In this document: positions 24,593 through 39,500 of the stretch, piece by piece
How the letters are laid out: the number at the start of each line of letters is the position of its first letter
Numbering within the stretch: position 1 is the first letter of the stretch
Assembly: GCA_030248215.1 (NCBI GenBank)
Contig: JASANG010000082.1
Location: 21,935 to 85,934 of the forward strand
DNA: 64,000 bases
Source of the DNA: Enoplolaimus lenunculus
Lineage: Eukaryota; Nematoda; Enoplea; Enoplida; Thoracostomopsidae
Direction: 5' to 3'
The notes under the pieces: model-generated
Told to the model about the DNA's origin: nothing
What the model saw: the letters and a program-made list of their open reading frames with translations, nothing else
The model's database searches: none
Position numbers and translations under genes: made by a program

Positions 24593-27500
24593 CTGATACC
24601 TACACTATATTATTTAGTGAATTTATTTCTACAACTCACCGTTTTAATAAATTTTCCCATTAAAATGTAACAAATTTACACGCAGTTAAATCTGTACGCC
24701 ATATATTATTGCTTGGTTTAAGCTTTAGCCTAAACACGGGGATTTTCTAATACTTAAGGTTGCGCTATACTCGCCGTGTGGCGCCGGACGCCCGTCGCAT
24801 TCGACGATAAATTATGTTTATTAAAAATTGCTACACGCCACCAAAAAACATTTTGCCTATATTTTTGTTAGCAACGCATAGCGGTGTGCAGCGGCGTCCA
24901 GCGGCGTGCGACACAGTGAAGCATAGCACAACCCTTACTTGACAATATCGCTAAAATGATTGCGAACTTCTTGAGGATATGCATTTTCGATCATTAATTC
25001 AACGCGATTCTCGTCTTTGATTTGGTTAATCTGAAATCACAAGCAATAAACAAAATATATTTAACAATAATTACATAGCTAATAGTTTTACTTGAAAATA
25101 ATGTTAAAGTTAAACGTATTTTGAAACCGCTGTGTCGCAAAGGATTCGAGCAGCCACCACCGTGCGAAAACCTGAGACTCTGCCCACGATCGGCCGATTG
25201 TTTTCAACCAAAAATAAAAACTAGCATGTTGCTTGAAGCGAAAAGTGAGAGCAGTTTGTTATTTAACCCCTTCTCACATTGAGTTGCCTATAGGCAACTT
25301 AGCGCAGTGTATATACGTTAAATAATATATATCGCACAGTGTTTAACAATTGCAACACGTATACATAGTACTAAATCGCCATAAGACGTGAGAGCCTCCT
25401 CGGGCTCGAGCGTCAAGCTCCTATAGCTGAGTGATGATGGTATACGCCTCCCACTCCAGTCACCGGAGTTCGAATCCTAGCGTAAAAGTAGGTCTCGGGG
25501 GAAACAGAAAATATTCATGAGAGAAAGGGTTAAAGTTGTATTGAGTTCGAACAAGATTTTTTGACCTACAAAACATATTGTGAGCTTCCGATGAACAATT
25601 TTCATGGTAAAATTTTAAGTACGACATGGTTGGCAGGGGGGAAGCGTTATTTCGTACCACTCCCCCTGAATGTATTTCTACAACACCGGAGTCTTTGTGT
25701 GATCCTATTTTGATTGACTTGCATTTAATCATTGCCCTTGTTTTTCGGCGACGACCCCCTTACTAAACCGTATTTTTGGGTTCCGCACTGCTAGGAGGGT
25801 AGACACGAGAGACTCTGGAATGTAACAGATTATTCTGAAAACTATACTTAACGTCTCACAAAATTTCTTGGAGGCATATGAGCCCTATATTCCTAACTTG
25901 TGTCCCTATTCCGGGTTTGTATCCAGAGGGGGCCTTGGGCTAGTGAGATCCCTGGAAGTATTCCTTTATACAAAAGTTTTACACTTGATTGTAAATCACT
26001 AGCCACCGCAGCAAGACGTGCTGCCTACAGGCTTTGCTTGGTCCACAGCATCTGCCGGCGGAAACGCCTCCCAAACCCCAATGGGAGCGAATCTTGGGCG
26101 CCCGTCTTGGCAATTCAAATTGTTTTTGGCGGAGCACAAAAAATTATACGTCTGTGAAACATTTTAACACAGTGCCCCTCAGACCTGTTGGGGCAAGGGC
26201 GACTCTCCTAGCGTCGGCCCTATACTCTGTTTTACTAGAATCACTTACCACCACTCGTTGCAACGTAGACTCAGGACGGCCTGTTAACGGGTTATCTTTT
26301 GCCATTACGGATGTAACAAAGTACGAAAGGCCGTGATCCGAAATCGTATCCAGCCGGAAAACGTTTTCCAGTTCACCAGTTGCATTATCGACCCGAAAAT
26401 ACTGACTGTCAGCCATATAGTCCGCAAGCGAATAGCTGATTTTACCGTTCGCACCAAAATCCGGATCAACCGCCTAAATAAATGCATCGTATCACAATAA
26501 CTTGCGTACATCATGTAACAATTTTTACATGCTTATCACAAATTTGGATAACGTGTCAATTTAGTACCGTACAGCTTGAACCGTTTTCAGAGAAAAAACC
26601 CGGACCAGAAGTAGTATACGACAATCAAGCAACCAATAATAACATGGGCAATGGCTTGGTTTTTGAGAAACGCTGGTAAGTAACAATACTTAAGTCGCTG
26701 ACCAAATTTGATAAATTACACAAATTAACCGTTCACGCATACTAACCTTGGTCAAAGTCAAATGGTACACTCATGATGCCTTTTTTAATATAAACCCAAA
26801 TGATTACTTCCTTATTATGACAATGGCAAACATTTGGCGTTTATATAGTTTGATTTTGCTCAAATATTTAAGTATTCGGCGACTAAAGCAAATACATAAG
26901 TATACCTGAGTAAAATTGCAGCAACCCAGTGAAATATTTTTTAAATCGTAGTTAAATATAATTTCACACTTAATAAGTATTTGCCAAACAATCGCTTAAC
27001 CAATTTTAGTTTTGGCATACTTGCAAAGAAAAATCGTCGTCAGCTACAGGTAAAATTAATTAAACCTTTTCGATTACACCCCCCCAGTCTTAAACATTAT
27101 CAGCGTTTAAAAGAATTTATTGGAAATGTTATAAAAATGCTTGTTTGTAAGTTATATTTCACACAACTCGTTTGAAATAGCGCTGTTTGTTTGTTAAAAA
27201 CTGATTCAAAATTTTTGCAACAAAATCAAGCTTAAATCCTACTTTCACTGTAAGCCATCCTCGAGTATTCGCAGGTGCATCACTGGCCAATGCTCCAAAA
27301 TACATTTTTTCAAGCAAATACGGTTCGTACGCATCAGGAATAATAAACTCAGGCGCGTTGTCGTTCGCGTCCAATACGTCAATGTGAATCATTGCAGTGA
27401 ATGACGTCACTGGATCGCCGTATGGGTCTGCAATAGCAAAATGACGTCATCGATAAGAATAAGTCTAAGCGCGTATAAGCCTAAGCCAAAAGGTTTAATA

Positions 27501-30500
27501 TATTAACAGTCGAAATAATTCTATTCCTAAGTGAGAGCCTAAACTTAGACGAAAACGGACATATAAACGCAAGGCTAAGACTTATAGTTAAAGCAAAGCC
27601 TTAGCTTAAGCCTTAGTCTTACCGAACAATCAGTTTAAGCCTTAGCGTAGCGTTATACTTGTCACGCGGCGCTGTCCGGCTTCGAGCGTCACTGTTCGCC
27701 ACCATGCAGTATCGTACATGCATAATTTGTGTACGATGCCGCAGGATGCGATACCACACGGTGACGCAGGGTCAGGCGTCAGGCGGACTGCCCCGGACGT
27801 CATCAAAAGTATAGCGCCATCTTTAGACTCAATATAAAAGCCTAAATACAGGCTTAAGAGACTTTATACAAAAATAAATGCCTAAGTATAAGCATAAAAC
27901 CGAATACCAGGCTATGTATATATCGAATTCGGTATATTGCACGCAAAACCAAAAATAGCCTGCACTGGCCACTGGGTATAGCTAAAGGGTGATGCTGTAG
28001 CCAACTGACAATGGCGGATCCACGGGGGGACCACCCCGGCCGTGGGCCCCCAACAGCATCTCGACAAAAATTATATAGTGTCAATTGCTGTTCTACGCTG
28101 TTTATTTCTCTGTTTCATACACAATAGTATAAGCACGCTTTAAAGTTTCTTGGCCCTGGAGTCATTTATGCGCTACAATTTGGGATAATAGACATTTATG
28201 GACTCTAAACAAGGGTTTAAGGACTCTACCCGCTTACGGATTCTTATTAGGGATACGGACTCCTATTAATTGGGACTCAAAATGCCCCCCTCTTATTTGG
28301 GTCACTACAGTATGGGTCAAAATAAGTTTATTACCTGTGAAATTGGGGACCCCCATTTCGAGATCCTGGATCCGCCACTGCCAACTGAAACGGGCCCGTA
28401 GCCAAGAAAGTGGGCCAGGGATGTCTCACCCCCCTGGAACAATTTTGCCCCCCCTTGAAAATTTTCAACTCTGCTTATAAGTCATTGAAAACCCTTGACT
28501 GTCCATCCTGAAAAATTTTAAGCCCCACCTAGCAAGGTGACCTGGCTCCGGGCCTGATCTGGTAATAGGTCAAGTTTATTAAGCTAAATTGATATAATTG
28601 AGTATATAAATTTATTAATTTTAACTTTTTTGACTTTTGTAAATATTTAACAAAATTTATTTCAAATTTGAAAGAAATCTCGTTCCTCAATCGCAGTTGA
28701 TTTATTTTTTGAAAAAACATTAAAATTAAAGTTTAAAATTCGAAAATAAACTTTTACCTGACGGCGAAAATGATTGAATGCTGATTGGAATGTCGTACGC
28801 GGTTCGGTTTTCGCGATCCAATTCTCGAACTCGAAATTCGCAATCGCCACGTGGAGTTACCACAGCTTGAAATTTGTCTGAAAAACAATATTTAAATAAA
28901 CTAACAAAGTTATCCTTAACCCTTTATCGCATGAATATTTTCTATTTCCCCTGAGACATACTTTTATGCTAGGATTCGAACTCCAGCGACTGGAGTGGGA
29001 GGCGTATACCATCACCACTCAGCTATAGGAGCTTGACGCTCGAGCCCGAGGGGGCTCTCACGTGTTGTGGTGATTTAGTACTATGTATACGTGTGCGATA
29101 GTTAAACACTGTGCGATATAATTTTTTAACGCATATACACCGCGCTGAGTTGTCCATAGTCAACTCAATGTGAGAAGGGGTTAAATTAAACTAATTCTAT
29201 TTTAACCAACAGTTGCAATGACAGCGAAGCGAACAGGGGTACCTTCCCCATTGCATATTTTGGTGTCAATCTTAGTTTTAGGGTGGTACCCACCGGTTCC
29301 CCGTACGACGAGTAGGAGACACCCATTTTAATTGGCATACGATCCGCCACTGAAACGCCGTGTTCAGATATTTGTCACAAATTAGTAAAAATTTCTATAA
29401 TCCGTGATGGATCCAGAAATTTTTAATAGGGGGGCAATTTGTAATAGTAAAAATCTTACGAGCATAGCGAGCAAGAAATCGCCATTTTAGTGCTAAACCT
29501 GACTACAAATATTTTGCTTTTGATTTCTGCTGAAATGCTTTTAGGCCAGAGTGGCCCACTTGCATTCGCCAGTGCCAATTAGTTTTCCGACCATGAGCAC
29601 AGCACGACCGTGATATCCGACTGGTCCGGAACCAGCATTTAGCCGTGCGCAGCTGTGTATCAGAAAACTAATAAGCATTGCTACAACTGACTTGTACCAC
29701 GATCCCAAAACCATAAAATATTTAGTTGCTTCAATAGACTTACCTGTGCCAGAAAAACTGAAGGTTGCGCTATATTCGCTGCGCGTCGCCGGGCGAAGAC
29801 GCCCACCGGCGTGTGGCATAATAAAAATTTTGCCGCACGTCGCCGCGTGTCGGGCGAATTTAAAAAAGTTTACACGGAATCTATTGAACTATAAACATTG
29901 TGTAGTTTATAAATTAACTCATTTTTAGCTTACTGCCTTCTGCTGCATTATAACTGCGCGAAACTTTACATCTGATATACTGCCAATGCACGGTGGTTGT
30001 AGTACAGCGCTTAACTATATGAACCGTGGTAAAAATTACTGATATACTTTATTTGTGTAGAAACATACCGCTAACTTATAATTCGTATAAACCATTAGCG
30101 GATGCAGAGACGGGCGTATGCCCCGTCAGATAATTGTATTGCGATAAAATGGTAAGGTCCCTACTTTACAATTTCTTCCTCAAAAAAATTGACACGTACG
30201 TGTACCGCGTAGTCGTAAGTTTTGCCAACCTGCCTTCAGTCAGAAATTTCTGGATTAACCGCTGGCTATAACATGATGTCAAATCGACTTACTTTCAGAG
30301 ATAGGATCCAGTCGGCCGAGGGAACAGCGTAACTGATTCCGATTGGTCGGTTTGTTGACCACAGGTAGAATTTGAGCTGCATAAGGTTCAATTGGTCCTT
30401 CCGAAATCAACATACTGAAAAAACATCAAAAAACAATTAGAAAAATAAAATAAGACAAACAAATAATTAAGTCGGAAATGTTTTACGCTAAACCAATCGT

Positions 30501-33500
30501 TTGTGTAAACGGCGCTTTACTCAAAAAATCTTCTCATTTACTAAAATTCGTTTGGGTTTCATTTACTAAAACAGATTCTATTAAAATTAAACTTTCCAAT
30601 TTTCAAATTTTTTAATTTTCATCAAAAATAAACAAAGATTAAAGCTACGTTTTGAGTTGAGCATTAACGAAACAATGACTCACTTGTATTCCATTCGATC
30701 AAATCTTACACTGGAATTATTGCTCGCATTAGGGAACATGGCTCCGACCCCCAGTGAATCAAACGGATCCACGGTGGTCAGGGGTCTTGTGTAGGGTTCC
30801 ACGGTTGCTGGGGGTGGTGGTGTTTGTTCGACGGTGACAGGCGGAGGTTCAGTAGGCTTGGGTTGAACGGTAATTTCAACGCTAGCGTTTGATGCCATCG
30901 ACGGAGTGCCAAGATCGCGAGCTTCGACGAATAGCTGAAATTGGAATAATATAATCGATGCTGACGTGTTCGTTTGGCCAATCAAAAGAACCACAAGAAC
31001 GAGGCGAATACAAAAATATTTTGTCCAACCAGATTTTACAAGGGCGCTGCGTCACATGGAACCAATCAAAAACGCGCAATCATACACTCTTAAAGTGATA
31101 AATTGCAGCCAAATATTTCAATTGGTTAATGACACACTTATGAGTTGGAATCAAATGTTTCTAAACTCAGGGCTGGTATTCGTTAATGGCTATAGCACCT
31201 ATCGCCAGTTGCCGATAGGCCGCAGCCCTTTTGAACTGTTGGATTGTACCCTAGTAACCTGAAATTTATCATATCTACATTGGTTGCAGTTCGCTAATTT
31301 AAGGCTTATTGCTAACTGGTGATAGTTGCTACACACATTTGAGAATACGAACTCTAAACACAGTGCCGGATCCATGGGTTTAAGGACTCTACCCGCTTAC
31401 GGACGCTTATTAGGGATACGGACTCTTATTAATTGGGACTCAAAATGGGGACCCCCTCTTATTTGAGTCACTACAGTATGGGTCAAAAATAAGTTTATTA
31501 CCTGTGAAATTTTGCCCCCCCATTCTGAGATCTTGGATCCGCCGCTGTCTAAACATAAATGATAATGAAACATTCCAGCGGCAATCAAACAAATGCGGTG
31601 TTCTTTACCAGATAAGACTGCGGCACAGACGAGTAAATCGTGTCAGCAACGCTTACAACACCAGTTTGATTATCAACAGAGAACAATCGCAACGCTTCTA
31701 CGCTTCGTCCGTAAAGCGAGAAAATCATTTTATTATTTGGAGCCTAAAATATTTTCAAAAATTTAAAATTAAATTTATATACTCATTTGCAGAAAAAAAT
31801 TACCGCAAACGGTACCGAAAAGTTAAAAATACATGCCACCGAAAAATTCATTTTAATTTTCAATTTAATTCATATAATCAAGAGTGGATGATACTCTTGA
31901 ACAAGAGTATGTATCTGGGTACATTCTGTGTACAAAACAATACCCGGCACGCGTTGCGTTTTTAGCCGATCCCCTTATATAATGGGGTCACAACCTGTGT
32001 AAACCATGGCACTTTATGTATCCAGCATCAAAATGCTCCTCGTTTAGTTTAATTTAGGGTTGTTGCATGTGACAGTGACCTCCTGTAAATCAGGGGTCAG
32101 CCAGAAACGCAACGTCGGCCGGTACATTATGTACCATGCGGAACTCCATTGGCTCTCTTAATATATTCAAGCATGTGTCATGACTACTTAACACCCAACG
32201 GCGAATTCAGAATTTAAAATTAAATTTTCCAAAAAATTTCATTTTAACGTCAAATTTTTTAAACGTTTTACAAATAACGTTCGACTTACGGTAGCGTCTT
32301 GATCGACAGCGTTTACCCGAACTACTGGAGTACCAACCGGAGCTTCTGACAGTAACGTTGCTGTATACGATGGCGGAGTAAACGTCGGCGGCCAATCATT
32401 AACGTCCTAAAACAAAAAAAAATTGATTTTAAATTTCAACCAAAATTAATTGGACGATGATACTGTAGATTTTATTAATTTTCAGCTTTTGAGTTTTGAA
32501 ATCATTTTTTTAAGTTTTAAACATTTACAGCCAAAATTTGGGTTTTTGTTGACAATTTTAATTTATTCCAACGAGACGGGACCGTCCGGGATTATATATA
32601 TGCGACGGCGCTATAAATTGATCTGTAAATAAATACTTTCAGCTTAATACGGCACAGCCTGGGGGTTGGGGCATCGGCGCCGCGCGCGGGTCCGTAGCCT
32701 GAGAAAACTCGGCGAAGCTCAGTACCAAAAAAATTTTAACCCTTCCCAAGTAAGTACTGGCTACCGCCAATGTTATGGTAATTGACATTACATTATTTCG
32801 CTTAGGCATAATCCAATTTAATTAAAGTATAAACCGTACTGAAACTAACGCTATATTGCCAACACGTCACATATCAAACAGTTTTAATTAAGCCAAGTGT
32901 TGCGTCTTGCATGAAAATTACAAAATTGGCAGCTGCAACAAAAACTGTACGTGTGACTGCACATACTTAAATTGATTTTATAAATTGCCAAAAATTTCAA
33001 CTCAACTTTGAATACAAATTTAAACTCAAACTCAACTTTGAATACAAATTTAAAACCAACTCAGCTTTGAATACAAATTTAAACTCAACTCAACTTTGAA
33101 TACAAATTTAAACTCAAACTCAACTTTGAATACAAATTTAAACTCAACTCAACTTTGAATACAAATTTAAACTCAACTCAACTTTGAATACAAATTTAAA
33201 CTCAACTCAACTTTAAATACAAATTTATACTCACAATAACACGAATTTCAACGGTCGCAGTTGAATCCGGGTTCAACAGTTGATTTTCGTTCGTTCCAAT
33301 TACAATTCGATGAAGTTGTGAGTCTTCGGCGTTTAAACTGCCCAGTGTTGTGACAATTCCTAAAACAATTAACAACATAAAATTAGTGATGACCAAAAAA
33401 AAAACGAAAAAAAATTGTCAGTAATTTTAACGAAATAATAAATCTTTATATTTTAGCTCTATGCCAAAAATTGTTACTAAAACAAACGAAAAATTTTGCC

Positions 33501-36500
33501 TGAGAAACAAAATTCACAGAATAAATCTGAAATATTCAAACGTGGGGCACCACAGACTAGGGTTCTGATACAAAATAGGGGGATGATTGCTATGAGCAGG
33601 TACTATTTCCTCTATCATTATATAACCAAAAAACTGCTGCACCATTGCATTTATACCATTTTTGCCTTGGTGACGGAGTGATTTTCCGATAAATCTGCGC
33701 TTAATATCAAACAATTTACCTGTTCTGCTGTCTACAGCAAACAGCGTAGGATCACCTTGCCTTAGTTTGTATGTTATCTGCGGATTGCGATCGTCATCTG
33801 TTGCCTAAAAACATCAGTAAACACAATTAAACACAATTAATGTAATAAAATAAAGCTAAAATATTTTGGGCAGCGTTCCAGCTGATTTTTACGCTTCAAA
33901 ATATTACGTGAAAGTTACAAAATCCGAACAACCAGGGATGATCACTTTAACAAGAGTGTGTGTGCAACTACCGAAATTTGTGTGGTACAAAATGTACCAC
34001 CGGGCGTTGCATTTTTGGCCGACCCCTCTTATTTAGAGGGGGTGGTTGATGTGTGAAACGTAGAATGCGCATGCTTTTAAAATTATTAACGGAGTTAATT
34101 TTACAACTGCAATATTCCAACGGGTAAAATTACAGAAATTGTCAAACTTCATCCCTCTTAAATAAACGGGGTTGGTCGAAAACGCAACGCGTGCCGAATA
34201 CATTCTTCTGGAGACAGAATGCACCCAGTTGCACACTCTTGTTATACAGAGTGATCATCCACTCTTGGTAAAACCAAGGCATCAGTACTTTTAGAAGCAT
34301 ACCGATACCAATACTTTTAATTTTACGGTATTCTAAGACAATTTGCGTTGACTTTATATAATTAAGTAGTCATTATATACTCATCACGGGACTCTCGCGA
34401 ACATAGCGTGAGCACCAGAAACAGTCCAATAACAGACGACTGACGGGATTAGTGCCTTTTTTCGACTGTCAGGGCTTGTTTTTATGGCTGCAGCAAATAT
34501 TCTAAGAAACATTCTTGACAAGAAGTTGTATCTCGGCACAGAGTGACGCCCATGGAAAATTGCTTGACATTCTGAATCTCTTGTTCAACCCCTTTTGTTA
34601 CTGCGAGACATTTTTAGCTTGTGCTGTGTGGCACTAAGCAGTAGCCGAAATTAGGGTTGGCTTACATAGGCTACAGAAAATTGCAATTTGCTGAGAATAG
34701 GTTCGCGCAGGTAAGTATTGTAACACCACACCGCATATATATTCAATAGAGACTCGATCTCCTGCCCTATGAGAAAATTCGCAAAACACCTCCCAAAATA
34801 ATCGCATGAGTTACCAATGTACTACTCTACGTATTTCAGTAAATTAACAATTAATTCATAAGCTCACTGAGTAATAGTCGTTGAACAATTAGCATTAGAA
34901 TGTTTTCAACCTTGCTTGTAACTCATTGAAAACCTTTGAATGAACTCATTAAAAAGTTTTAGCCCCCCTGCAAGGTGAGCTGGCTACGGGCCTGTGCACG
35001 TTGTTTTCACATGTGCAAGTGGACTAAGACATCTTCGGCCCTAAGCTAAATTGTTGTCTGGGTTGTTCATATTAAGTGAAAGAAATTAAAAACTGGTTAT
35101 TAAAAAGCTGTAGTGCTTTGCAGATGTATAAAACACATCACAAACGATAGCTATTCTCAATGCATACAGTCTTAATTTGCATACGCAACGTAAACAAAAA
35201 TCTGTTGGAACGCTGTCCAAAATACGCACGTGGGGTGTTCCAGCTTTAATATATAGATAAGACAGCATACATGACAAAAGACAAATTAAATCGCAATTCG
35301 CTTTGATATGAGTGTTTGGTGGAATGACGTGCGCTTCATAATATGAGTAGAATAATAGCTGACTTAATTTAAGACAATCGCTCGGCAGGCGCGTAGCCAG
35401 CTCACTATGCTAGGAGGGGCTAAAAATTTTCACGAGGGGCATACCAAGGTTTTGTTGACTTACAAGCAAGGTTGAAAATTTTCCAGGGATTGCTCAAAAT
35501 TTTTTCAGCGGAAACTGCGCCCCCTTGTCCGCCACTTGAATACCGGCCCGTCTCTCGGGTCTGTCACAACGTAAATCGGAAATTTGAACATCAAATAACA
35601 CAAAATCACAAAAGAAATTAATGAAATTTGTGAAATAAAATTCTTAGCTTAATTTATTACATATGAGTTGATGGAGGGTGCAAGTAGGCGTATATAAAAA
35701 TCGGCTTTTTTACAATTCCTGTAAATTTAGTGCTAAATTTGTACAAAAGTTTAAGCGTAAATGTGGAAGAAAGTGTTGAAAATTCAATAAAATTAAAAAA
35801 AACTAACCTGAACCGTAACCAACGCGATAGGCCCTGAATCTTCGGGAACCGGAATTTGGTACAAAGTTTGTTCGAAATAAGGAATCGAATCGCGAACGTT
35901 ATTAATCGTTACAAGCACATCAGCTGTTGCCTAAAAATCAAAATATACATAGCGTTACATCTTAATATGAAATTGAAAATATTCATGCGAGAAAGGGTTT
36001 AATGATAAAATTTGCTTAGTCAGTATCTTTAAATTTGCCAAATTCTTTTCTGCGTTAAATGTTTAAAAATTTAATCTGTAGATTGTTGCTCTAACTGGAA
36101 TAATCAAAAACATTTACTAACAAATATATGAATAAAAATAAGAAAACAAAAGTAAACAAATGAATAAATGAATCAGTAGATTTAAAATAAATAAATAAAT
36201 AAATAAATCAAATGAGTTAAGAAAATAAAGAAAAGCAAAAAAATTAAAAACCTACCGATAACCGTGGGCGGCCTTTGTCAATGGCTTCAATTTTAACGAT
36301 CATCTGATCCGTTTCCGCGTTCGACAAATCCGATGCCAAATACAGCGTTGCATTGACTGGATCGATGTTGAAGAAACTAAAATAAAAAAAATAATTTAAA
36401 AAAACTGCAGATTAAATGAAGAAACTAAAATAAAAAAATTAACTTAAAAAACTGCAGATTGAAATATTAGCGTTTAAGCCAGGGTTGAGCAGGCAGACAC

Positions 36501-39500
36501 CACCTAACATTTTAGAGTTCAGAAAATTTAGCATAGAATGAAAAATTTTACGAAAAATAGTAAAGTATTTTACACTTAATTTAAAATTGCACTTCTCTGC
36601 ACCCTCGTTTCGCTCGCAATTATTTCCATTTTTACACGTCGGTCAGACCCCATCACATGTGCGCCTTATCGCTTTTGATTCCACTGCCACGCCATTTGTT
36701 CAAATAACAAAAAAATTCCAATTTTCTTCACAAAGTTTTCCGAATTTCGTCCAATTTACACGAAACATAATTTTGAAAAAAAGTTTCCACTGTCACTCAA
36801 AATATCTCCCGGCTTATTTCAATTACCGCGTTCAAAGTTGTGGGCTAGGATGCTACTTACGCGTTTGGAATCGCCAATCGATACTCGAGTTGCCCGCTAT
36901 CGCCTAAATCGTTGTCAGTTGCCTAAAATCAAAACAGACTTCATTATAACAAAACTTAAAAATAAAATTCAATCAAATGGAACGTAAAAAGTTTCAAAAT
37001 ATATTTTGATCTAGTGATTACCGTATGGCAACTGTGGCTACACTGCACCATGCGTCAATACGGTTCAACGATTGGATAGTTTCGCCATTAACCTTCGAAA
37101 AAACAGGTTCCACCGGCAAATCATGAACCAACCAGTAAACATTTCAAATCAGCAATGCAACACCACCATACGCTATAGCATACTTGCAGCATATATTTTC
37201 AAGCCGTATTGCTTTTCTGCGATGTCAAAAGTTGGCGATTGCCCCAAAAAAACTAATCCGATTTTGAAAATTTTTGCATATTTGAACTTTGTACACGCAA
37301 CGTTTGATTCTTTGGTTGAACATTGAGAATACGGCTTCGACGTTTTTAGTGAAAACGTACCCGTATTGGAGCGATAAGCGTTCCAACAGGAGTATCATCT
37401 GTCAGATTAATTCGGATTGGCTGTGGATCTTTAAACCGAGGAGGATTGTCGTTGACGTCCAAAACAACGATATGAACGGTGGTTTGATTTTGCTAAAACA
37501 AATATATATAAATATATACATATAAATATTATATATTATATATACATATATATTTGTTCAAAGTACACTTTCCTAAATTTAGATAACAGATTTGACCAAT
37601 AGTGGATGAGTACTTTTAACAAGAGTATGCAACTGGGAGCAATCTGTGTAAAACAGGTAATCAGCGCATGTTGCGTTATTGGCATACTCCTCATTTAGGA
37701 TATAAGCATTACAGATTTGTTCAACTTACTCCTGTTAAATAAATTCAAACAGATTAGTTCCTTCTCTTATAATCTTATTTGCTACGGTGCAAGCAACATC
37801 TCCACCCTCAAACTCGAGCGCGTGGGTCGGGCAAAAATGCAACGCATGCTGGCTGTATTCTGTACGCCGCGATAGCGCAAAAGTTGCATCTCTTGTTCGT
37901 ATAGGGTCATTTAGACCCTTGGATTTCCCCGATACGCAACCATTTCATACAGGACATATTTCGAGAAAACCACATTTCAGCCGTCACAATCGACACCTGG
38001 CCGAAACAAAATTTTCGGTTTCGACAAAATAATCGCCTTATTTTGTCGACTGTCGTTTGAATAACAGCGGTCGTATCGCAACAGACTCCAAATGATACTT
38101 GTTTTAATGTTCAGTAACATTTTTAAAGATTTTTTCGGTTTTAAAAACTCTTTCAATATTTAATTTGGACGGATTCAAGCAGGTCCATAATTGAGTTAAA
38201 CCAAGAGAGACGACCATGATACAAGAGCATTCAACCCTTGGAGTTCTGCATGGTACAAAATGTGCCGCCGGGAGTTGCGTTTTTGGCTGACACCCGTTAT
38301 TTAGACGGAGGTTGCTATCGCATGCAACACCCCTAAATTAAGCGGAGAATTTTTGATACCGTATGCATACAGTAGTATGAATCGCACAAGTTCTACCCAC
38401 TGTAAATAAGGGGATGTAGACCAAAACCGCAATGTGTGTTTGATTCATTTTTTCTACACAGAATGTATCCAGTTGCACACTCATGTAAACCGACTCATTA
38501 TCGACTCTTGGTTAAACATAATAATTGCACCAGTATCATTTTGGCAGAATTTGGTAACTTTTTTCCGTTGTTTCATCAATAAATGTGCAAGCCATTTTAT
38601 TCGCTAATCTTCAAATTATAAAATAATTTAATTTTCCAAAAATTCACGTACCAATCTGTCAAGACTTTCAGCTCGAACAATCAAATCGTACGCGTCGACT
38701 TGTTCGCGATCCAACGCTTGTGTTAACGTGATTTCACCACTGAAAATAAATAAAGTTCACTCTTTAAGTGTCAACTAAACCAGTTTATTTCCTAAATAAC
38801 GAAAACGTAGTTACACGGCTATAAAACAGGGGCCGTACCAGGGAGACGGTGGCGGGTACCGCCCCTGCTTTATAGCTGTGTATGAACTACGTTTCTGTTA
38901 TTTAGGAAATAAACTGCTGTAGTTGACGGGCCGCCCCGCCCCGCAAAATTTTTCACAATTAAATTTTTAGAACAAATGCTTTTTTATTGCATGTTCTCTT
39001 AAATAAAAAACATAAAATCTAAAAGCTACCCCCACAAAAAATGCCTGGGACTGGAAGTTTTATACATTTTACTAAAATCTTATCTGTCTTTATTACTTTA
39101 GACCGAAAGTAACAACCCTGCTTGTTTTGAAAAATCAAAATACTCGATGTCTTTTACTCACTGGCGTACCGCATGAGAACGGTTAAGGGATTGGTTCATT
39201 TACCGGTTCTGCAATGCTGAAAAATTGCCAAGCAAAATGTTCAATTGAAACTCGCAATGGGTTTTCCAGCTAAGTGGTTGAAAAAACGCATTTTTCAACG
39301 TACGTCCGAAAGCCGGTCGAATTTTTGAAAATAAACTTATTTTACCTCATCGAAAAATTAAGGACCTGCCACTGCAGTTACTGTCAATATTGAAATTGAA
39401 ACTTTTTAGCTAATTTATAAACACTACAAAAGCCTACCATCAACTGGCAACAGGTTCTACCAAGAGTGGATGATCACTCTTTATAAGAGTGTGCAACTGG

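Noticed and set aside
31642..31647. GTAAGC as the exon 26 donor
   Set aside because: Using it also leaves phase 0 but drops [15 protein letters not shown], which completes the EC9 strand pairing with LFVEARD in exon 27; GTAAAG at 31603-31608 fits better.
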